Shown here piece after piece: positions 57,050-64,000 of a DNA stretch of 64,000 nucleotides. Each line of letters starts with the position of its first letter. Position 1 is the stretch's first letter. Under the pieces are notes generated by a model. The model did no database searches. It was given only the letters and a program-made list of their open reading frames with translations, and had not been told where the DNA came from. The stretch lies in contig CM061920.1 in the NCBI GenBank assembly GCA_031002005.1, forward strand, positions 48,152,610 through 48,216,609. Reading direction: 5' to 3'. This DNA is from Vandiemenella viatica. Lineage: Eukaryota > Arthropoda > Insecta > Orthoptera > Morabidae. The position numbers were made by a program, and so were the translations under genes.

Positions 57050-57553
57050 GAATCCAGAAGACAAACAGATGGATCCATGACAGTATTACCCTACGTTCAG
57101 GGAGTGACAGATAAAATTGGTCGTCTTCTAAAGAAGAAAAATATCCATCCGATATACAGGTTGCCTAGGAAGATTTCTGATGTGCTCATAAAGGTTAAAG
57201 ACAGGAGGGAGAAACTGCAGACAGCCGGCGTGTACCAAATACCCTGTATCTGTGGCCAGGTATGTATTGACAAGACTGGATGGATGGTTAAGGAAATGCT
57301 GTGTGAACACATAAGACATCATAAAAATAACGACATCAGCAAATCAGCTGTAGCACAACATACGGCTGGCAGTGGGAACACAATTTTATTTAGTGATACT
57401 AGTGTACTGGTTCATGAAAGCAGATGGTGGCCCAGATGTATCAGAGAAGTGCTGGAAATCAAAAAGAGACCAGATAATATGAACGTAGATGGCAGGCTAC
57501 AACTTGGCATGCAAGCCCCCATCAGACTGGCCATGCTGGCAGAGGTAAATTGA
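57050..57553 (+). pseudogene. PLE C-terminal GIY-YIG endonuclease domain, mutated
   Basis: Open frame from about 57,077: VTDKIGRLLKKKNIHPIYRL, PRKISDVLIKVKDRREKLQT, AGVYQIPCICGQVCIDKTGW, MVKEMLCEHIRHHKNN, SAVAQHTAGSGNTILF and WWPRCIREVLEIKKRPDNMN. It is uninterrupted for 158 codons and about as long as the domain. However, the YIG half of GIY-YIG has become CID, and the catalytic-helix Arg (GRTVKERL in the 52-kb copy) has become Trp/Met (GWMVKEML). The nuclease is therefore predicted to be inactive despite the intact frame. The upstream stretch (56,890-57,076) encodes a shifted PEDKQMDP linker. Confidence 0.87.
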
Positions 57554-57610
57554 ATGACATCACTCCAAACAGTTAGCGTGCTCTTCGGTGATCCCAGCCT
57601 TGACAGTCCT

Positions 57611-57640
57611 CTGAAGAAGGCCGCAAAATGATGGTTGAAA
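57611..57640 (+). ncRNA. Hammerhead-ribozyme-like motif, decayed
   Basis: CTGAAGA, A, GGCC pairing with GGTT through two G-U pairs, then GAAAT. The final C of GAAAC is changed, so activity is doubtful. Confidence 0.4.
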
Positions 57641-57720
57641 TGTTAGTTTTTCATAAATTGACGCAATTCAACCTGTACATCTAAGATAACATCAACAACG
57701 ACCGTGGAAGTCTGCGCACC

Positions 57721-58262
57721 CAAATCTGATTTACTACAAATGCCAATTTTGGACCCATAATCTAGTGATTCTTGACTGCAAAAATGGAGATGCACACACC
57801 TATACGTGGGGCGAAAATATTGCATCACTTGGGGCATCAGAAGTGGCTACGCGTCTATTAAAATACATCATGAACACCGTCCCTAAGGACTGTAAGCACA
57901 TGGTTGCGTATAGTAACAGCTGTGGTGGGCAAAACCAAAATCAAATAATTTGCAGGCTTAGGATGTATGTGTTAGCTCATACACCCATTACTACTGTAGA
58001 TCACAAATTCGTGGTGTCTTGTCATAGTTGCCAAGAAAATGACCCTGATTTTTCGCACATAGAAAAACAGAAAAAGAAAGCTCAGTATATTTTTGTACCT
58101 GAGGACTGGATGACTCTGCTTGAGAAAACATGCAAGAAATTTAAAGTTCACAGAATGCATCATGAGGATTTTATTTCTACTGACCCTGTTTCAAAAGTTA
58201 TTGTTAACAGAAAAATTGACAGTGCTAAAAACAAAAAACAAAAAAATAATAATTGGCTAAGA
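57721..58262 (+). pseudogene. Transposase-like gene with DSCGGQ core, 3' part
   Basis: The frame that stops at the PLE continues here: NLIYYKCQFWTHNLVILDCK, then NGDAHTYTWGENIASLGASE, MVAYSNSCGGQNQNQIICRL, VDHKFVVSCHSCQENDPDFS, HIEKQKKKAQYIFVPEDWMT and DPVSKVIVNRKIDS. Relatives in other insects carry YSD(A/S)CGGQNRN, DHKF..SGHS..PNDRDF..IE and VPEDW in this order (recollection of the family). Here the D of YSDSCGGQ is N and the second is SCHSCQENDPDF, so likely catalytic or structural residues are changed. Removing the PLE and one target copy would put both halves in register (TNLIYYK), confirming that insertion split a once-continuous gene. It ends where a mariner relic begins. Confidence 0.72.
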
Positions 58263-58805
58263 TGCTATTCCACAGCTTGTTGACTGGTTTGTATATCAAA
58301 CTCATAAACACATGTTTCATCACCAGTTACAATATGTATTATGAATTTGGGATCAGAATTGACTCATTCTGGCATGTCTTCAGTGACCTTTACACAATTG
58401 AGTTTTTGAAGAAAATTCAGGTCTTTCGGAACTAGTCGAGCGGCTATGCATTTCATACCCAAACAACCATTTGAAATGGTACAAATCGATTTGTGAGACA
58501 GAGAAAGTGCAGCAGGTATCCCTCTCAAACTTAAATGATGATTTTCAGTCAGCATTTCCTTGACTTTAAAAATGTTAACATCAACTGAAGATGTTGGTGG
58601 CCGACCAAAGTGAGGCAAATCATCCATCACATCTTGACTGCTTTTGAATTCACTGTACAACTCACAAGTCAACTCACCATAAATCTGCCATAACATTTTC
58701 AGTGATTCAGCACACAAAATTCCATTTGCAATGTAAAATTTGAGACAAATTTTTTGTTTTTTATTTCTATCCATTGTAAAAATTGCTAAGAACATTTGAG
58801 AAGAA
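58262..58805 (-). pseudogene. Mariner-like transposase, N-terminal half
   Basis: A 155-codon minus-strand open frame. KQKICLKFYIANGILCAESL and KMLWQIYGELTCELYSEF form the first helix-turn-helix; DDLPHFGRPPTSSVDVNIFK is the GRPS linker; VKEMLTENHHLSLRGIPAAL with SLSHKSICTISNGCLGMKCI is the second helix-turn-helix; ARLVPKDLNFLQKLNCVKV precedes the catalytic domain. In the next ~100 bp other frames show TGDETCVYEFD-like sequence (first catalytic Asp region), then the element ends at about 58,262. The catalytic core is missing. This is a different mariner lineage from the one at 21-22 kb. Confidence 0.85.
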
Positions 58806-58894
58806 CTGACAACAATGAGCACTGGAAACAAACTAAATGACAGATAGCACTCAACTTATGGTCAGTATAGAGGACATGTTAGGTATCCATTAGT

Positions 58895-59773
58895 TCCCCA
58901 AAAACACTCCCACTAGCTACCACCAGTAGTAAAATATTCTATAGATCGATTATTAAGTTGCTTATTAGAAGAGTAATTGTCAATTTGAAGGAATTTTCCT
59001 GTAATCATTCCCAAAGTGAGAATTCATCACAAAAATCATTTTAAAGTATATTTATTATATCGGGAAAATTTTAGTTTGAGAGATAATTCAGTTTGTTCAC
59101 ATTTTGAAACACGCGATCAGGAAAGTAAAAATCTAAGATTTTAAATATCTTTAAATTGAGTAAAGCTACAGCTGAACTTTTATCATCAGCTATAGCCAGC
59201 ATTGTTCCTGATATTTTGATAGTAAAATTAACTAATTTGGCAAAGTTTAATTAGTAGTTTTAATTAAAAGAAAAAATGAACTTTTTAACTGAAAGGAATA
59301 CAAATTTGAAATTTATATCAGTAGATAGCCTAAATTAAGGCGATTACGAACATATAGTGGTTTCGGTAAAAAGTCTAATTATTTGTCAGTTTTTAAAGAT
59401 AGATTGTCGCTGATTGTTGTGGAAGCGCATAAAAATTCCGCCAAGTTGGTCACATGATGACTTCAATTTTAAGATTATAGAAGCCCTTTTGAATGTTAAA
59501 TTAAATAAAAACAGATAGAACAGGATCATAGAAAGTCCCTGTAAAAATGTCAAGTTAAACTATTTAGTACTTTTGGTGATATTAATTAAAGAAAAAGTTG
59601 CTGATGTCATAAGCTCTGAGAAGTCTATAAAAGATCTTGCAGCAAGCTCAGATTCTCTCACTCCATGCTAGATTTTCAAAGAAGTAACTTCGTAATATTT
59701 AGTCTCATGCTTTCGCTGGAAAGTGATCGCGTAACTTCAAGCGGTAGCGGTTTCGGCAAATTCTAACATGTCG
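58895..59773 (+). repeat. LTR-like repeat, copy R5, left part
   Basis: Closely matches R3 (for example GTAAAATATTCTATAGATCG, ACACGCGATCAGGAAAGTAA, GATAGCCTAAATTAAGGCGA and GTCTATAAAAGATCTTGCAG with the TATA-like box at 59,625-59,640). The copy is interrupted after ttctaacatg/tcg by the Tigger element and resumes at 62,857. Confidence 0.72.
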
Positions 59774-59775
59774 TA

Positions 59776-62700
59776 GGGTAGGTGGGGGTAAGTGTACGCA
59801 CTGGGGTAAGTGTACGCAGTGTAAAATTTCGGCTCCACACAGCTAGGTTGACAGCTATGTAGCATCATTAACTCGACAACAATGCCAAACGGGGAAGCAC
59901 GGACTCTGAGCGCCATTCAGCAAGTGTTCTTGGCAAGATGAGGTAAGTTCTGTTTTCAACATTCTCACTGTAGTTTTTGGGTAACTTCGTTCGCGTTTTT
60001 CTGTGTGTTTATTAAATTTCTTGCTCTGTGTTAATCTAATGTTAAGACCCTATGAAGTTATTGTTTAGTAGCAAGTGTGAATACCCCACTGTGAATACTC
60101 GTAACTTTGTAGAAATTAAACATCTAGGAAATCGTAAAATGGGGCAAGTGTACGCTGCTCTCAAGGGGCAACTATACGCATTCAAGTAAGTGCGTACACT
60201 TGCCCCTTGGCGAGCAGAAAAATAGTGCCATTCTTTACTCTCCACTACTCCAAGGCCCTTCATGGCTTGTAACGAAATTGCTTTACTCGTATTTGCCTTT
60301 AATTGCAAGTAGAGTTATCTCCCTAATGTTTTTACCATTTTCTTTTTTCCCAATAGGAATTACATAAGGAAAACCGAAAAGAAACCCCTGACGGATGAAA
60401 TTCTACAAACTGTACGACAGCTACTGAGCAAAAATTATTCTATTAGAAAAGCAGCAAGAACAGTTGGTTTTCATGAATCAACTTTACGAAAACGGCTTAA
60501 AATGGGTAAAGGTTCTCAAACATTGGGGAGGTTTACGAAAATTTTCACCCCTGAGCAGGAAAGAGAAATTGTGGAACACTGCAAAGAATTGGATCGTCGT
60601 TTTTATGGGCTAACTTTGAAATCTCTTCGCCATTTATTGTTCAATTATGCAGAGTTGAACCAAATCAAACACCCCTTTCCACAAGAAAAGAAGATGGCCG
60701 GCAGGGATATGACAAGGGATTTTATGAAGAGACAGAAACTTTCTTTGAGAGTGCCTTGCAACACAAGTATAGCAAGGACTATGGGTTTTAACAGAATCCA
60801 AATAAATCATTTCTTTGATAATTTGGAAAAATTGTACCAAAAATACAAATTCACACCAGATTGCATATTTAACATGGATGAAACTGGCATCCAGACTGTT
60901 CCACATAAGTTGCCCCTATCAGTAGCTCCTGTTGGGAAGAAAGATGTTGCAAAACTGGTGACTGCTGAACAAGGGAAATCCATCACTGTTATCTGTTGTA
61001 TGAGTGCATCAGGCAACCACATCGCACCTTTTTTTTTATTTTTGGGCGCAAGAGAATGAACCGCCTTCTTATCAAGGATGGACCACCAGGCTGTGATCTC
61101 GCTCTTACTGATAGTGGATACATAAATGTTCCCACTTTTATCAAGTGGCTTTCCCACTTTTAAAAATTTACAAAACCATCTGAACAACAACCAGTTCTTC
61201 TCATCCTGGGTAATCATGTCTCTCACATTAGTCTTGAAGCAATAAACTTTGCCAAAGGCAATCATATTCACCTTCTTACTCTTCCACCTCACAGTAGCCA
61301 CAAGGCACAGCCACTCGATAAAGTTTTTTTCAAGCCTCTTAAAACAAGATTTGCTGCTGTTGCTGATGATTGGGTAACATCTCATCCTGGGGAATCCATC
61401 ACAGTTTTTCATCTCGCTGGGCTTTTCAATACTGCTTTCTCCAGAACAGCCAATGTTGAAGTAGCTGTTACAGGATTCAAGTCTACTGGCATCTTCCCAC
61501 TGAACAGACACATTTTCACCGATGAACATTTCATGCCAGCAGAAGTAACTGACCAACAGTTTGAGGGCGAAGGAGACCTAGAGAGTGAGGACATGATGTT
61601 GATTCATTTTGATGAAGGTACCATCGAGGAAATGCCATCGGAAGCTCAGAGAAACCAGTCTGCACTGACTAACAATGTATTGGAACCACCTGCTTCTTCC
61701 TCACAGACAACACCAGACCTACCAGAGAGTCCTCAACCCGGACCATCATTTTCTGCTGGTAGGCCTTGTCACACATCACCATCTGATATAATTCCAATTC
61801 CTCGGATCCAAAAAGCAAGGAAACGATCAAGGAAAAGTTTGAAATCAACCCATCTGACATCAACTCCACACAAAGAAAAGTTACAGCATCTACATAGTTC
61901 AAAAGAAGGAGGATGCAGCTAATGAAAAGAAACAAAAAACAGATGAAAGGTCCAAGGCTAAAGAGAAAAAATCTAAAACTGCAGGTAAAAGAAGACTAGT
62001 TTTTTCTGTTAGTTCTTCCAGTGAGTCTGATACAATTTCCCTTCATAATAGTGAAGACTCAAGCAAACTGGGAATTTTCTTCAGAGTCTGAGATTGATGA
62101 AAGGGACCTATCCACATACACAAGACCAATACAAAAAGGTGATTTTGTTATTTCTAAAGTGTTTGGGAAGGCTTCTTCATACAGAATTTATGTGGTCAAA
62201 ATTACAGAAGTTAATAATGCTGGTTTTGAAGGATTCTTTTATAAGAGGATTCCACAAACATTTAAATTTACTGAGACAGCAGAACAAGCATTTTTGCAAA
62301 ATGATGATATCGTGAAGAAACTATCACACGCTGTGCAATCTAGCTCTATTAGATTCAAAGATGCAGTTGGATTTCAGGATGACCTGAGCAGCTAAAGTGT
62401 CTTATTAGACTGATGATGATGTAAGATGATCTGTATCATTTGTTCAAGTTTTGCTACCAAAGTTTCAATTTTTCCTGGTGTGTTATTTCATATTTGGTTA
62501 TAAATGGTGTAATTTGATTGCTTGTTATGTAATAAAAGATGATATCTGTCAAAAAATATATTACAGCATCAATTTTACAAAATTAGACATATTTTTCATA
62601 CTTTTCCTCTCACAGGGGCAAGTATATTCACTCACGTACACTTGCCCCACTCAATGGGGCAAGTGTACTCACTGACATTTCCTTGAAAACACTCAATTTA

Positions 62701-62854
62701 TTGATAAACTAAAAACATAAAATCACTTTGAGAAATGCATATAGTTACCAAGAGCATGCTTTACCTACAGTAAAATTTTCATATCTCTGACTTCCTTCAG
62801 ATTCTGTCCACACACCCTAATGCAAAATTTGCGTACACTTGCCCCCACCTACCC
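59776..62854 (+). mobile_element. Tigger/pogo-type DNA transposon with both ends, inserted in an LTR-like repeat
   Basis: TA duplications at 59,774-59,775 and 62,855-62,856. Terminal inverted repeats start GGGTAGGTGGGGGTAAGTGT on the left and, on the other strand, GGGTAGGTGGGGGCAAGTGT on the right. Nine GGGGCAAGTGTACGC-like words cluster near both ends (about 59,785, 59,801, 60,140, 60,166, 60,190 reversed, 62,614, 62,635 reversed, 62,655, 62,831 reversed), probably transposase-binding sites. It is 3,079 bp long and codes for a transposase with a small intron (separate entry). Confidence 0.92.
59938..62395 (+). pseudogene. Tigger/pogo-type DDE transposase (jerky-like), several breaks
   Basis: I infer a tiny first exon ATGAG (59,938-59,942), a 414-nt intron (gtaagt to cttttttcccaatag, 59,943-60,356), then MRNYIRKTEKKPLTDEILQT, the usual start of this family. 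SIRKAARTVGFHESTLRKRL is the first DNA-binding helix-turn-helix; KSLRHLLFNYAELNQIKHPF belongs to the CENP-B-like second domain; CIFNMDETGIQ contains the first catalytic Asp; LLILGNHVSH has Gly where the second Asp (LLDNH) is expected (codon 61,209-61,211); LPPHSSHKAQPLDKVFFKPL contains the third Asp region. A frameshift near the T-run at 61,029-61,043, a stop at 61,161 and shifts near 61,890 and 62,085 break the frame. The C-terminus from 62,115 (IQKGDFVISKVFGKASSYRI) runs to a stop at 62,395. It binds the element's ends and moves it by cut-and-paste; this copy should not. Confidence 0.85.
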
Positions 62855-62856
62855 TA

Positions 62857-63205
62857 GTACTCACTAATGTAATGGGGACTTTGTGAGTTCTTTTCTTCTC
62901 GTATGAATGTACTTAATCTGTAATCTTCAATGAAACTGTTGTTTGATTGCTTTATCTACATATCTGGTACCGACAATGTACGAGTGTACTTTTGCAAGAA
63001 TATAAGTATTGTGTTACTCTCAAACTGTGTCAAGTGACTTTATTCCAATTACCCTTCGCATTTGGTGTTTAATACGAGTGTGTGGCGGCAAATTTATTTA
63101 ATATTACAGGTACCAGAAGGCTACACATGGTCAAGAACATAGCTGTTCACAGTTCAGGTGAAGGTGTTGCATAACCCCCTTGCAGCCTTGGCACCTGACA
63201 GACAG
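62857..63205 (+). repeat. LTR-like repeat, copy R5, right part
   Basis: Continues R5 after the Tigger insertion: GTACTCACTAATGTAATGGG GACTTTGTGAGTTCTT matches R3 from 19,330, and the end block ACCAGAAGGCTACACATGGT ... CCTTGGCACCTGACA matches the R3 end. R3 shows what the uninterrupted site looked like. Confidence 0.72.
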
Positions 63206-64000
63206 TTGTGGCAACTTCGCAACAAAATGAGTTTTGACAATCCCTTGAAGTGAGCTTTTTATATGATTAATTCCCAGTACTTTCTTGACAGAATGTATAA
63301 TGAAATATAAATATTTAGCAGATACTAACTTGGCTGTGTAATCTGTATTCAGAGTAAGTAGTTTTATCCATATTCATAAAAGCATTAATATTGCAACTAA
63401 CTTGGCATATAAAACCCATATTTCCAAACTCTGGGAACTCTAAATAGATTTTATCAAAATTATGTTTGTAAAAAATCCAAAATTATTTTTACAGATGACA
63501 AAAAGCTCATATATGGAGTGACAACCTCAACTTAAAACAATGTTTGATTGATGTTTGTGGTTCTTCTCGCCTAGACAATCTGTAATTACATTGCAAAAAC
63601 TCTTCTAAAACAGTGATAAAACACTTTGGGTTAAAATCGGACATTGATAAATTTTAAAAATGATTTCAAGTAGCAAAGCAAAAGGCACAAAATGATGGCA
63701 AGAGACCCAAGTTAAATGGTACATTGAAGGCTTATTTGACTTTGATGTTGTGAATTCTTATCTTTTAATTAATGCTTGCTTAGTACACTTTGACAGATTA
63801 TGTGCTATGTCTGTAAAAAGTAACTCCTCTCATGGTGAAATTCTATCACTAAGACTCCATCACAAACTAAAGTCAACACATAGTGCTTAACTGCTAGCAA
63901 ACAGTACCACACTATGCATGGTGCATCTCAGGTGACAAAAAAGTAACTAATAACTTGCAAAGTTTTGAGTTATCATGACAGGACATTCCTCCATCCAATT
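63206..64000. other. Intron sequence, nothing recognised
   Basis: AT-rich, with no exon or named element; the window ends within the upstream intron of the hemolectin-like gene. Confidence 0.45.

Larger units (their letters stand above)
56521..57720 (+). mobile_element. Penelope-like element with inverted 3' ends, nested in a transposase gene
   Basis: Flanked by an imperfect 12-bp duplication: CAAATTTGATCT (56,509-56,520) and CAAATCTGATTT (57,721-57,732), 10 of 12 identical. The left part (56,521 to about 56,890) is reversed and carries PLE 3'-end sequence fused to a reverse transcriptase piece; the right part (about 56,890-57,720) is forward and ends in gtctgcgcacc, as does the 52.7-kb element. 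The outer ends are inverted (gttgaatcgcatcaattta and, reversed, gttgaattgcgtcaattta). It repeats the architecture of the 51.6-kb element with different breakpoints. Confidence 0.85.

Noticed and set aside
60807..61556. A 249-codon open frame on the minus strand
   Set aside because: It is antisense to the Tigger transposase, whose plus-strand frame has recognisable DDE motifs; the antisense peptide has none.
59938..62395. Tigger/jerky-type protein as a domesticated CENP-B-like host gene
   Set aside because: It has flanking terminal inverted repeats and TA duplications, several frame breaks and a changed catalytic residue, all of which indicate a transposon copy.
1..64000. Bacterial-type operon, toxin or defence system
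   Set aside because: No long uninterrupted coding blocks, no ribosome-binding-site-spaced gene runs; composition and exons are those of an insect-like genome.

Overview
This is eukaryotic nuclear DNA. It is AT-rich, and its coding signal is a handful of small, cysteine-rich exons separated by introns of 5.6 to 22.3 kb. The introns are packed with decayed transposable elements. The exon content (WxxW, peritrophin-A-type chitin-binding and TIL modules), the element families and a tRNA-like SINE point to an arthropod. I infer a large-genome insect, perhaps a polyneopteran; the species cannot be read from the sequence.

The only host gene I can support lies on the minus strand and covers almost the whole window. 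It looks like part of a hemocytin/hemolectin-type haemocyte clotting glycoprotein. In transcript order the exons are 54,674-54,854 (WxxW domain without its start), 43,623-43,820 (chitin-binding type-2), 37,818-38,007 (WxxW first half), 15,355-15,491 (WxxW second half) and 3,096-3,230 (TIL/VWF-type Cys-rich). Each has GT and AG borders, and all four internal junctions agree in reading phase, so they splice into one continuous frame of 841 nt. Both ends of the gene lie outside the window.

Everything else is intronic. (1) 0-3 kb: a 120-bp tandem repeat, a LINE fragment and a Penelope-like (PLE) tail. (2) 3-15 kb: LINE fragments on both strands, an LTR-like repeat, a hAT relic and a SINE. (3) 15-38 kb: a PLE tail, a large inverted pair of LTR-like repeats, a mariner with terminal inverted repeats, a field of diverged repeats at 22.8-26 kb, a tandem 2.1-kb duplication, a LINE with endonuclease and reverse transcriptase, and another LTR-like copy. 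(4) 38-54 kb: a 183-bp near-perfect palindromic insertion, a PLE reverse-transcriptase fragment, a 4.3-kb hAT element containing a hAT MITE, and a PLE with inverted ends and GIY-YIG endonuclease. (5) 55-63 kb: a transposase gene split by a second inverted PLE, a mariner fragment, and a complete-ended Tigger/pogo element inserted in another LTR-like copy.

I found no bacterial-type system, no CRISPR array and no convincing tRNA or rRNA gene. The most notable signals are the phase-consistent giant-intron gene, the repeated pattern of PLE insertions with inverted 3' ends and 12-15-bp target duplications, and hammerhead-ribozyme-like motifs shared by the PLE tails.
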